Origin: Nitrospirota bacterium
Lineage (GTDB): Bacteria > Nitrospirota_A > Leptospirillia > Leptospirillales > Leptospirillaceae
Direction: 5' to 3'
NCBI GenBank assembly: GCA_021802325.1
Contig: JAKAAM010000014.1
Coordinates: 1-20,461, forward strand
Length of the DNA: 20,461 nucleotides
A program made the position numbers and the translations under genes. The stretch's first letter is position 1. The number at the start of each line of letters is the position of its first letter. This document shows, piece after piece, positions 7,138-14,486 of the stretch. The notes below the pieces were generated by a model. The model saw only the letters and a list, made by a program, of their open reading frames with translations. It was not told the DNA's origin and did not search any database.

Positions 7138-7866
7138 ATGAATGCACTCTCTTATTTGATGAGCGGAGGACCCGTCATGTATATCCTCCTGCCCATGTCC
7201 GTAGTGGCCATTTCTGTCGGATTCGAGCGGCTCTTTGTGCTGAGGCAAGAAAAGATCCATACCGAACGCGTGCTTGCAGTCCTGAGGCAGAACGTTAAGG
7301 AAAAGCTTGACCCGAAGGCTGTTCTTGCCATGGTGAAGGAGTCCTACATCTCCGACTCCTTCATCGTTAACAAGATCCTCAAGCTGTTCGTGGAGTCGGA
7401 GTTGGAAGGAGAGAATCTCGAGTACCTGATAGAGGCAGAGGCTGTTCTGGAGGAGAAGAAGCTCAAGGAGCGGATGTGGATTCTCGATACCGCCATTACC
7501 ATGGCCCCCCTTCTCGGGCTTCTTGGAACGATCATAGGAATTGTCGCTTCCTTTCATGTCATGTCTGTCTCTGGACTCGGAAAGCCGACCCAGATCACCG
7601 GAGGGGTCGCAGAGGCTCTGATAGCGACCGCAACTGGTCTTGTGATCGCGATCGTTTCCCTGGGCTTCTATAATTTTCTCTATAAGTGGATTACCGGAAT
7701 CAAATCTTCCCTAGAATCTGCCGCCCGCCTCATCACCATTCTTCACAAGCCGATCCGAGACGCCTACAGGCAGGCCCCAGAAATGGCTGAGGCCCGGACT
7801 TCCGCAACGCTTTCCAGAGGGACCAATGTCGCCAATCGTGCGGAAGGGAGCACCTCTACGGCCTGA
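7138..7866 (+). CDS. exbB: Biopolymer transport protein ExbB (MotA/TolQ/ExbB family)
   Basis: Inner-membrane proton-channel subunit that, with ExbD, uses the proton gradient to drive TonB. It has 242 residues, the usual size, and three membrane spans: about 11-33, 117-140 and 158-183, with a cytoplasmic domain between the first two. The conserved family block APLLGLLGTIIGIVASF (about 123-139) and a second conserved helix GGVAEALIATATGLVIAI (155-172) are present, including channel threonines (Thr131, Thr164/166). AAGGAGA (7127-7133) lies 4 bp before the ATG. TolQ is closely related, but the proline-rich TonB partner downstream favours ExbB. It is first in the exbB-exbD-tonB cluster, with shared boxes upstream. 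Confidence 0.93.
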   Translation: MNALSYLMSGGPVMYILLPMSVVAISVGFERLFVLRQEKIHTERVLAVLRQNVKEKLDPKAVLAMVKESYISDSFIVNKILKLFVESELEGENLEYLIEAEAVLEEKKLKERMWILDTAITMAPLLGLLGTIIGIVASFHVMSVSGLGKPTQITGGVAEALIATATGLVIAIVSLGFYNFLYKWITGIKSSLESAARLITILHKPIRDAYRQAPEMAEARTSATLSRGTNVANRAEGSTSTA

Positions 7867-7875
7867 TAAATCAGG
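7862..7875 (+). repeat. 14-bp palindrome over the exbB stop codon
   Basis: CCTGAT-AA-ATCAGG (7862-7875) is a perfect inverted repeat spanning the exbB stop codon (7864-7866). With only a 2-nt centre it could be a small intercistronic hairpin or protein site; no T-run follows. Confidence 0.3.
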
Positions 7876-7936
7876 AGAATAATCCCGGAGAGTTCGGGTA
7901 CAGAATCAACGAGAGCCAGGGCAAGGAGTATATGAA

Positions 7937-8356
7937 ATGAGGTTGTTTCGTGACGGGGGCGACGACTCCCCAAAGGCGCGTATCGAACTGATACCGATGA
8001 TCGACATCATGTTTTTTCTGATGGTGGTCTTTATTTTTATCTCGATGTCGCTCGTCAAGCTGAATGGTGTGACCGTGGCTTTGCCAAAGGCTGCTGACCA
8101 CCCGCTCAAGCAAGTTCCGAAAATGGTGAATATCACTATCACGGAAGAGGGAAAAATTCTCATCGAAAACATTCCGGTGAATAGATCCGAGCTCAAGGAG
8201 CATCTTCGCGCACTCCTCGCCGACAAGTCGGCGAAGTACGAGGTGATTGTGAGCGGTGACAAGGATTCAAAGCTTCAGCGCCTTGTGGATGTGATGGACC
8301 TTTGTAACCAGATGGGATTTTCAAACGTTTCCATCCGGTCCGAGGATCTCCATTGA
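7937..8356 (+). CDS. exbD: Biopolymer transport protein ExbD
   Basis: Partner of ExbB in the TonB motor, anchored in the inner membrane with a periplasmic domain. It has 139 residues, the standard length. After a short cytoplasmic N-terminus the single membrane span (about 18-42) begins ELIPMIDIMFFLMVVF and contains Asp23, the equivalent of the proton-carrying Asp25 of E. coli ExbD. The periplasmic domain (about 45-139) shows the family fold ending in VMDLCNQMGFSNVSIRSE. AAGGAG (7923-7928) lies 8 bp before the ATG. It follows exbB after 70 bp, and its stop overlaps the next start by one base, so tonB is translationally linked. Confidence 0.94.
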   Translation: MRLFRDGGDDSPKARIELIPMIDIMFFLMVVFIFISMSLVKLNGVTVALPKAADHPLKQVPKMVNITITEEGKILIENIPVNRSELKEHLRALLADKSAKYEVIVSGDKDSKLQRLVDVMDLCNQMGFSNVSIRSEDLH

Positions 8357-9018
8357 TGGAGCACAATATGAAGAAGGATGTTTCACATGATCGAGGATCC
8401 TCCTACTTTTATCGGGTCCTGGGGACAGTCCTCCTCCTCGAAATTGCCAGTTTAACTTTTTTCAGGGTTCCGGTATCGACTCCTCCCCCTCCTCCTCCTC
8501 CGGCATTACGAGTGGCGCTTGCGCCGGCGCCACCACCTCCGCCAAAGCCCCCGGCTCCAAAAACCAAAGCGAAGCCCAAGGTGGTCCGAAAAATGGCGGT
8601 CAGCCATCCGGTCACGCCGCCAGCCCTTCCCGCCCAGGCGGCGGCTTCGACCAACCTGCTCGCCGCCAATGTGGGGACTGCGGTCAACATGAGCTGGGGA
8701 GAGGAATCTTCCTCTTCGGGGGGAGGCGCCGGCTATCTTCCTCCCCGTCTTCTAAGCAAGGTCGACACGGAGAGTCTCTATACGGAGAAGATGAAGGCAA
8801 ATGACGAAGAGGGCGATGTGGTCATTGACCTCTTCATCGATGCCTCTGGCAAGATCCTTCGCTGGAAGATGATGGTTCCATCGGTCTGGGACGATATGAA
8901 CCGGATTTCGGAAAATGTTCTGAAAACACTCAAGTTCTCCCCGGCGACTCAGGATGGTCGGCCGATCCCCGGGAAATTCGAACTGAATTTCCGGTTCAGA
9001 ATTCGGAACACGGGATAG
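8356..9018 (+). CDS. tonB: TonB-family energy transducer
   Basis: Links the ExbB/ExbD motor to outer-membrane receptors. With the ATG at 8356 it has 220 residues. Order: short basic cytoplasmic tail, one membrane anchor (about 18-37), a proline-rich rod (about 43-79, including a run of seven prolines and PKPPAPKTKAKPK) able to span the periplasm, a flexible Ala/Ser/Gly part, and a C-terminal TonB domain (about 152-216: GDVVIDLFIDASGKIL ... VLKTLKFSPATQDGRPIPGKFELNF). The SxxxH motif in the anchor of classical TonB is not evident. The start overlaps the exbD stop (TGATG), with GAGGA 9 bp upstream; in-frame ATG 8368 is an alternative. With exbB/exbD it forms one operon likely to serve the two receptors at 10878-18904. 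Confidence 0.9.
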   Translation: MEHNMKKDVSHDRGSSYFYRVLGTVLLLEIASLTFFRVPVSTPPPPPPPALRVALAPAPPPPPKPPAPKTKAKPKVVRKMAVSHPVTPPALPAQAAASTNLLAANVGTAVNMSWGEESSSSGGGAGYLPPRLLSKVDTESLYTEKMKANDEEGDVVIDLFIDASGKILRWKMMVPSVWDDMNRISENVLKTLKFSPATQDGRPIPGKFELNFRFRIRNTG

Positions 9019-9044
9019 GGAGGGAGTTCCAGCCGGATTTTTTT
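9005..9044 (+). terminator. Possible terminator after tonB
   Basis: GGAAC (9005-9009) pairs with GTTCC (9026-9030), and an outer TCCGG from the end of tonB can pair with CCGGA (9033-9037). Seven Ts (9038-9044) follow at once. The stems are short and the loop is long, so confidence is moderate. Confidence 0.4.
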
Positions 9045-9605
9045 CGTGAGTGTCGGTGAACCGCCGATTCGAATAAGTCTGGAAGGGGTAGTGATTCTAA
9101 AATAATAAACTTGTGGATTGATGGGATTGAAGCGTGGAGAAGTGGTACAGGTCCATTCTCCATAAGAAGCTTCGAATACTTTCCGTCAGAGGCTTGGGAT
9201 TGGATCCGGATCGTCGGATCCGCCCGCTCCTGTTTCTGGATCCGGAAACGCTTGGTCCTCCAACTCCTTGATCCCTCGTTGGATCACGATGCGGGAGGTG
9301 CCTGTGATCTCCGACAGGGGGCACGCCTCCATCCCCAGCCCTTTGGCTTCCGGCGCCGCCCACAACCGGTGCATGCGCTCGTTCAGCATCCAGCGGATCG
9401 CTTCGTAGCGCGATCGCATTGCCTCTCTTTGGGCTTCTGCCATCTTCATGCCCCGATTGTATCAACGGAGGGGAGATGTTTTCCTCGTCGAGACAATGCT
9501 TTCTACTACATTCTCAAAATCGAGAAAAAAATAACTTTATTGTCTTGCAAGCCCTAATAATGAGAGAAGAAAAAATCTGCAAAACCCGACTGAAGGATGG
9601 AGAAT
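9019..9605. other. Intergenic region between tonB and the response regulator
   Basis: About 590 bp. It holds the tail of the possible tonB terminator and the ISAzo13-type remnant (9178-9449). The remainder, including the AT-rich 150 bp before the response regulator, shows no gene, and I cannot pick a confident promoter. No copy of the TTTACCGTC box is seen here. Confidence 0.5.
9178..9449 (-). pseudogene. Remnant of an ISAzo13-type transposase, frameshifted and truncated
   Basis: Reading leftward from an ATG at 9449, the first 70 or so residues (SRYEAIRWMLNERMHRLWAA, then PLSEITGTSRIVIQRGIKEL) match the N-terminal DNA-binding region of ISAzo13-family transposases. After about 9245 the family sequence continues only in another frame: RIRRSGSNPKPLTES (about 9178-9222) corresponds to the family's R-x-R-R-P-G-G-G-R-K-x-L-T-E stretch. 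So a single-base frameshift lies near 9245, and nothing of the DDE catalytic domain remains. It is a dead mobile-element scrap between tonB and the response regulator. Confidence 0.7.
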
Positions 9606-10439
9606 ATGGATAATGGCCCCCTTTCCCGGCCAGCGAAAATGTTGCTTAAGAGCGACATTCCCAATAGTCAGGAAAATCGAGTAAGAAAAAGGAAAAGTCA
9701 ACTTTATGCCCATCTTCAGGCGACAGTTCTCGTGGCCGATGGGGATAAGTACTACCAAGAGAGCGTTTACCGCCGTGTTGATGTTGGACAGTTCGAATTC
9801 AAGATCGTTTCTGCTTACGATGGGGAAGAGGCGATTTGGTGTATTCGGAGGCTGCTGGGGTCCGCTAGGAGCCTCCCTCTGATGGTCGTTTCGGACTTTC
9901 ATCTTTCTATGCGCAGCGGGATTGAATTATGTCGCTTCGTCCGCAATCATCCTGCGTTGACCGATATCTCGTTCCTCATGACGGCGGCAGAGGTGGAAAA
10001 TCATAATCTGTGCGTAGAGAGCCTCGAGGCGGGTGCTGACGATTTTCTCCCGAAACCTTTCAGCGCGCGAGAGTTCGAGGCGCGCCTCAGGGCACTGAAA
10101 CGAAGGGTCGAACGGGACGACCGGGAAATGAATGAATTCCCTTTTGATCGAGTCCAGATCGGTCATCTGGTGGTTGACACCCAGAAATATGAAGTGCGTC
10201 TCCATAATCGTCCCGTGCCTCTCACCCACAAGGAGTTTTTGATTTGCACCGTGCTCGTGTCGAATGTCGGAATGCTGGTGCGCTATGACGATCTTTTGCT
10301 CTCGGTCTGGGGAAAGGATGTTGAAGTAGGGAGGGAGACTTTGAAGGTCCACATGCACTCCCTCAGGAGAAAGCTGGCCGGAGGCCCCCTGATCGAGGCA
10401 ATCCGAGGTGTCGGCTACAGGATGAAAATGGATGCCTGA
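9606..10439 (+). CDS. OmpR/PhoB-type response regulator
   Basis: Predicted two-component DNA-binding regulator. With the ATG at 9606 it has 277 residues. The first 37 or so are an unusual basic N-terminal extension. The receiver domain (about 39-160) has the acidic pocket VADGD (Asp45, Asp47), phospho-acceptor Asp97 in VVSDFHLSMRSG, Thr126 in LMTA and Lys150 in LPKPF. The C-terminal winged-helix domain (about 183-275) contains VPLTHKEFLI, a VWGKDVEVGRETLKVHMHSLRRKL recognition region and IRGVGYRM, typical of OmpR/PhoB. ATG 9606 has AAGGA (9593-9597) 8 bp upstream; in-frame ATG 9597 would add three residues. No histidine kinase is in the window. Its place between the TonB motor and two receptors makes it a candidate regulator of them (inference). 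Confidence 0.88.
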   Translation: MDNGPLSRPAKMLLKSDIPNSQENRVRKRKSQLYAHLQATVLVADGDKYYQESVYRRVDVGQFEFKIVSAYDGEEAIWCIRRLLGSARSLPLMVVSDFHLSMRSGIELCRFVRNHPALTDISFLMTAAEVENHNLCVESLEAGADDFLPKPFSAREFEARLRALKRRVERDDREMNEFPFDRVQIGHLVVDTQKYEVRLHNRPVPLTHKEFLICTVLVSNVGMLVRYDDLLLSVWGKDVEVGRETLKVHMHSLRRKLAGGPLIEAIRGVGYRMKMDA

Positions 10440-10619
10440 TAGGGAATGTTTTCGACCCTCGTCAAAGCTTGCATCTTTATATTCATAAGCCGGTTCGGCA
10501 ATGTGTGGTAAAGAACCAACGCCATCGAGACTGTTTGCCAGTTGTTCCTTGAGAGGCTCGGCAGGTTTGGGCCTCTTATCCCATACCGGACACCACTACG
10601 AGATCCGGGACTTTGTCGC

Positions 10620-10650
10620 CCCTGAACCTCCCCCGAGGGGATCTTCAGGG
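10620..10650. repeat. Strong nested hairpin of unknown role
   Basis: Outer arms CCCTGAA (10620-10626) and TTCAGGG (10644-10650), a 2x2 internal loop, then inner arms TCCCC (10629-10633) and GGGGA (10637-10641) around a CGA loop. Twelve base pairs in 31 nt make it very stable. No T-run follows on either strand, so it is not an obvious intrinsic terminator. Confidence 0.5.
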
Positions 10651-10803
10651 TCCTGGAGTCCCCTCTCCCTGCGGCTTCACCCAACGTCGCTTCAAGCCGA
10701 AATCCTTCCAAGTGTCGTCCTGAATTTTACCACGTTGATTTGGCAAGATGCCTCTCCGCGTAGATATTTTTTGAAAATACGAAAGCTGGGCTAACCACGG
10801 TAC

Positions 10804-10835
10804 AAAAAAGGCCCCGCCGGGATGGCAGGGCCTTT
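10804..10835 (-). terminator. Intrinsic terminator of TonB receptor 1
   Basis: On the minus strand AAAGGCCC and GGGCCTTT (10807-10814 and 10828-10835) form a perfect 8-bp stem that extends inward with GCC/GGC after one mismatch. It is followed by a run of six Ts (10809 down to 10804). It lies 43 bp after the receptor stop codon. Confidence 0.85.
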
Positions 10836-10877
10836 CAGGAAAATCAGGATCACCTTAGACAAACGGGCTCGACCGGG

Positions 10878-13748
10878 CTAGAAGGTGAACTTTGCCCCGG
10901 CAAAGATGTTAACCGGCTCGCCCGGATAGACGAAAAGGGTCGCCAGATTGTTGGCGGTTGAAGAGTTTCCGGGACCGTAATAGCCGGCCGGATTGTAATA
11001 GTTTGTATTGAGAAGATTGTAGGCCGACACATAGAGATTGGCGGCCTTGTACCATCCGTGCACCTTCGGCAGGTCATAGGTGGCATAAAGGTCGGTCACG
11101 AAATACCCCGGCACGTTCTCCTCGGGGTTTCCCGGGGTTCCCGACAAGTCGATAACATTCATCATGCCGGTATAACGCTCGTCGATCGTGATGTGATAAG
11201 GACCGTGATCGTAGGAGAGGGCTACGTTGCCCATATCCAGGGGAACAAACGGAATCATGTCCCCGGCAAAGGTTTGGCCGTTCAGGCCGCTGGCCGGAGT
11301 GTTTCCCAGAACATTGTTCATGTAGGTGAAATTGGCGGATCCAGAAAATCCAAGCCCGAGATCGATTTTGCCCTCGGCTTCGATTCCCTGCTGGCGTGCC
11401 TGGCCAATATTTTCAAATTGGGTAAAGGTTGTTGTCCCGGAAGTGAAAGGAACCCCCACCGGCATGTTTGTCAGATAGTCGGTATAGGCATCCAGGGCGA
11501 AAAAGCCTTTCTTGGTCGAATACCTGGCTCCGATGGAAAGGTCCCAGACATTCTCCGGCTGGACTCCTCCGACCAGGGACCCAGACGAAAAACCTTTGTA
11601 GTCGAAAATTGCGGGAGGCGCAAACGACTCACCTCCAGTGACATAGATCTTCCAGTTGTCGCTCGGATAATAGTTCAATCCGGCATGGGGCATGGGGATC
11701 AGCATCGAGCCCCCGTTGCTCACCCCTGCGCCTCCGCCGCTATAGTTTGAGGGAACCTGGTCGTTAAAATACTGTGCGACGCTCGCCACCCTGAACCCGA
11801 CATTCAGCAGGACCTGCTGAACCGGCCGGTAATGATCTTCGAGGTACCCCGTGATCGTGGTCTGTGAATAGATTGCATCGGCCGTTCCGCCGACGATGTT
11901 GTCCGACTGAAGAGGATCGATATAGTAATGGTAGGTCGCGTACTGCCCCTTCATGCCCAGATACAGGTTGTCCCCCTTGAACAGATTGAATCTGACCTCA
12001 GCAATATCTCCGGCCTTGTACCCTTCTGCCTGATAGTAGTTCTGGAGAAACTGGTATCCCAACTGTCCGCTCATGTTAGGATTGATGGTCTGGAATGTGG
12101 ACCCTGCGGCAAACTGATTGGAGGTGCAGGAGAGCCCGTTGCAGCTTCCGAATCCCGCCGGCATGCTTGTATTTCCATAGGGTTCCACATTCGCATAGAG
12201 AGAGTTTTTAACCCGGATCGACGGGGTGATCTGATCGTTCAGCCCTAGGTCGAGCGTGAACCGGCCATACTCCCAGTTTTTGAAGAACGGCGAGTTCGGG
12301 GTATTGCCGGTATTGGCTGGGTTCGAATAGCTGGGTCCCCCATTGTCGGTCGGGCCGTAGGCATTATAGTTGGACTGAGATATCGAGGCCCCGCGGTCAT
12401 AGGACTTGTAGTTCGCCAATCCGATGAAGTAGAGTCTCCCTCCCGTCAGGTACTTGGTGAGGTTTCCGTAATACTGGTATTCGGTCAGGTTCGTGAACTG
12501 CTGGAATCCGTCATTGTGGATGATGGTGAAGTCGTTGTAGCCCCCCATATTCGTGGTTGGGCTAATCCCGGAGTTGTTGACGTAGCTCGTGTAATACAGC
12601 CCATAGGAACCGCCTCCGGAATTGACCGTCTGAAAGGCGTCCTGGGTCGGGTCCACCAGCTTGAAATTGACCGAACATCCGGCCGCATAGTTGCCGGTTT
12701 CCCGGGAGGTCGTGACCCCCCGGTTGACGGTGGCGGACTTGACATCGGAGTTCATGATGCCGAGATCGTATACTTCGCCCCCGTCGGCCTCTATGTTCAT
12801 CGGGACACCCTCCACCGACATTTCGATGCCCGCGTTCCCGTTCGGGTTGGTGTTGGCACCACCCACCGTGTAGCCCCGGCAGGACATATAGTTCATGCCA
12901 CCTGTCAGACCTTGGTTTCCGGAACGGGAGAAGAACTCAATGCCAGGGGTGTTCTGCATGAGGGTATATGTCGCGCCCGTCGTCAGGTTCTGTTGGAACT
13001 TCTTCTGGTCGACGATCGAAATGGCGCCGGTCGTATCCCGGATCTTCTTATCCCCGGTGGCCCGGATGCTCGCCCGGGCCAGTCGGTTGATCCGCAGCCG
13101 GATCCTTTCGGAGGTCTTTCCTGCCACGGCGATTTCCTGCGAGAAGGGTAGATAGCCCCTCTTGCTCACCTGGATCAGATAGTTTCCCGAGGGAATGCTT
13201 TGGAGTCTGAAGTGTCCGTTGGGGAGAGAGGCTACCTGGTATACCTCCTTGGTTTTCATGTTCTTGATGGCCAGGTTGGCAACGAGCGGCTCCTTGCGGT
13301 CCCCGTGACCCTCATAGACCGATCCAGTAACTTCCGATGATCCCCCGGAGAGAGAATTGACGGCAAAGTCCATTTCCCCTATCGTCCCGCTCTTCAGGAT
13401 CCCCTCCTTCTTCTGGACGGAAAACCTTCCTCCCCCGACTCGGACCTTGTAATCCCCCGGCGGGAGATTGGAAAAGATGTAGGATCCTTGGGCATTGCTT
13501 GTCGTCTCGATGGCAGCGCCTGTCGAGCGATTTTCGAGAACGATGGGGACCCCGGAAAGAGCTTTCTGGTCCTTGACCGACCGGATATTGCCATAGAGAA
13601 TGGAGGGCGCGGAGGTCTGACCGTTCGAGTCCGGGACAGGCGAAGCCCCCTCCGTCGGAGGAGCTGCCAGGGCGATCTGGTCGATAGGCTGGAGCACTGC
13701 GCCGGCGATCGCGGCCCCCGTGATCCATTTCGGTAACCAATTTTTCAT
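10878..13748 (-). CDS. TonB-dependent outer-membrane receptor 1 with two N-terminal carboxypeptidase-like regulatory domains
   Basis: Outer-membrane active-transport channel of 956 residues. Order: signal peptide (about 1-28, cleavage near ALA-A), two carboxypeptidase-D-like regulatory beta domains (about 50-130, with SNLPPGDYKVRVGG; and about 138-222, with SIPSGNYLIQVSKRGYLP), a possible TonB box DTTGAISIVD (238-247), the plug (about 255-370, with NTPGIEFFSRSGNQG and GVTTSRETGNYAAGCSVN), then a long beta-barrel ending in Phe (GAKFTF), the signal for barrel assembly. The plug has two cysteines (Cys290 in SCRGY, Cys358 in GCSVN) that are also present in receptor 2. GGGAGGA (13756-13762) lies 7 bp before the ATG. 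The ligand is not predictable; an iron-chelate or other large substrate is the default for the family. Confidence 0.93.
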   Translation of the reverse strand: MKNWLPKWITGAAIAGAVLQPIDQIALAAPPTEGASPVPDSNGQTSAPSILYGNIRSVKDQKALSGVPIVLENRSTGAAIETTSNAQGSYIFSNLPPGDYKVRVGGGRFSVQKKEGILKSGTIGEMDFAVNSLSGGSSEVTGSVYEGHGDRKEPLVANLAIKNMKTKEVYQVASLPNGHFRLQSIPSGNYLIQVSKRGYLPFSQEIAVAGKTSERIRLRINRLARASIRATGDKKIRDTTGAISIVDQKKFQQNLTTGATYTLMQNTPGIEFFSRSGNQGLTGGMNYMSCRGYTVGGANTNPNGNAGIEMSVEGVPMNIEADGGEVYDLGIMNSDVKSATVNRGVTTSRETGNYAAGCSVNFKLVDPTQDAFQTVNSGGGSYGLYYTSYVNNSGISPTTNMGGYNDFTIIHNDGFQQFTNLTEYQYYGNLTKYLTGGRLYFIGLANYKSYDRGASISQSNYNAYGPTDNGGPSYSNPANTGNTPNSPFFKNWEYGRFTLDLGLNDQITPSIRVKNSLYANVEPYGNTSMPAGFGSCNGLSCTSNQFAAGSTFQTINPNMSGQLGYQFLQNYYQAEGYKAGDIAEVRFNLFKGDNLYLGMKGQYATYHYYIDPLQSDNIVGGTADAIYSQTTITGYLEDHYRPVQQVLLNVGFRVASVAQYFNDQVPSNYSGGGAGVSNGGSMLIPMPHAGLNYYPSDNWKIYVTGGESFAPPAIFDYKGFSSGSLVGGVQPENVWDLSIGARYSTKKGFFALDAYTDYLTNMPVGVPFTSGTTTFTQFENIGQARQQGIEAEGKIDLGLGFSGSANFTYMNNVLGNTPASGLNGQTFAGDMIPFVPLDMGNVALSYDHGPYHITIDERYTGMMNVIDLSGTPGNPEENVPGYFVTDLYATYDLPKVHGWYKAANLYVSAYNLLNTNYYNPAGYYGPGNSSTANNLATLFVYPGEPVNIFAGAKFTF

Positions 13749-13856
13749 TTCGGATTCCTCCCTTTTCGAGAATTTTCCTGCAACTGATCTCTACGTCTTT
13801 GAGTAATTCACTCTGGAATCTTTCTAAGTTTTTCTGCATAACTAAACATGAGACTA

Positions 13857-13872
13857 GAGAAAGACGTTTCTC
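13857..13872 (-). repeat. Small hairpin in the leader of TonB receptor 1
   Basis: GAGAAA (13857-13862) and TTTCTC (13867-13872) with a GACG loop form a perfect 6-bp hairpin in the putative 5' untranslated region of receptor 1. Confidence 0.3.
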
Positions 13873-13907
13873 CTCCATCAGAATGGCGGCGGAAAGTGTC
13901 CGGAATA

Positions 13908-13935
13908 TTTATAAAATGTTTAGAAAGAAAGTCAT
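13908..13935 (-). promoter_or_regulatory. Candidate promoter of TonB receptor 1
   Basis: On the minus strand a -35-like ATGACT (13935-13930), a 16-bp spacer and a -10 TATAAA (13913-13908) give a reasonable sigma-70 promoter about 160 bp before the receptor ATG. A 19-bp imperfect inverted repeat GTCATTTTCATGAATTGAC (plus strand, 13931-13949; 6 of 9 pairs symmetric) overlaps the -35, as an operator would. Confidence 0.45.
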
Positions 13936-13940
13936 TTTCA

Positions 13941-13958
13941 TGAATTGACGGTAAAAAA
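13941..13958 (-). promoter_or_regulatory. Shared TTTACCGTC box upstream of TonB receptor 1
   Basis: Minus strand: TTTTTTACCG (13958-13949) and, read as the 15-bp box, TTTACCGTC-AA-TTCA (13955-13941), one mismatch from the consensus of blocks A and B. It lies 14 bp upstream of the TGAC in the -35 region and in the same orientation as the gene. Confidence 0.5.
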
Positions 13959-14229
13959 TGAGGAAAAAATTCAGTGGCGATGGCCGGGAAGAGTCGACCT
14001 GCCTATCCGGTGAGTCGGGGTAGGGGAATCGAAAAGAAAAAATCGGAAGGAATCAGTCATTTTGAGAAAAGACGAAAAGGTTCGTCAGATCTCCGATGGA
14101 CGGACGATTTCGGGGGATAAAAAGAATTTGCTTTGAACTGAAGAAAAATGCTCAGGGTGTTTAGAAGAGGATGGGTCTCATACTGGCCGATGATGTTCGG
14201 CCCGAACCGGTAACGACGCAGATCGGAGG

Positions 14230-14403
14230 ATGCTCTCTGCCGGGGAGCTGGTCATTGGGCCCAGTCTCTGCCCGGAAGATTTGTTCCGGCAGGAGATTCA
14301 GGACGAATTGGCTCTAGATGGGGGGAAACCATTCCAACATGTTGTCGAAGAAACGATTTTCCCCGAGGATGACATGGCTTATTGGCGAGCCGGTCGGGGG
14401 TGA
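14230..14403 (+). CDS. Short possible coding frame, perhaps a gene remnant
   Basis: A 57-codon frame (MLSAGELVIGPSLCPEDLF at the start, WRAGRG at the end) with balanced, acidic, protein-like composition. I recognise no family. The ribosome-binding sequence GGAGG (14225-14229) touches the ATG, too close for normal initiation. Another frame just upstream (from ATG 14171, MGLILADDVRPEP) could be the same gene before a frameshift. It may be the remnant of a decayed gene or chance. Confidence 0.2.
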   Translation: MLSAGELVIGPSLCPEDLFRQEIQDELALDGGKPFQHVVEETIFPEDDMAYWRAGRG

Positions 14404-14486
14404 TCCAGGCCTTCCTTCCCGAATGTCCAGGAGTGCCAGATATGAACAAAGGAGCAGGACACAATGGAAAAAACATTGATGCGACA

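Larger units (their letters stand above)
10440..10877. other. Convergent intergenic region with a strong hairpin
   Basis: About 440 bp between the plus-strand regulator and the minus-strand receptor. Frames at 10501-10794 (plus) and 10415-10711 (minus) overlap each other, lack ribosome-binding sites and match nothing I know. The region holds a strong hairpin (10620-10650) and the terminator of the receptor gene (10804-10835). Confidence 0.5.
13749..14486. other. Intergenic region upstream of receptor 1
   Basis: About 740 bp. The left 210 bp hold the leader, promoter and box of receptor 1. The rest contains one short plus-strand frame at 14230-14403, listed separately. Other frames (14252-14530 minus, 14382-14573 plus) look like chance. 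I see nothing else between about 13960 and 14190. Confidence 0.5.

Noticed and set aside
9766..9775. Another GTTTACCG-like match
   Set aside because: It lies inside the response regulator coding sequence (codons for VYRR) and lacks the GTCA half, so it is probably chance.
10415..10794. Overlapping frames on both strands between the regulator and receptor 1
   Set aside because: No start signals and no homology I can name; the region is better explained by hairpins and spacer.
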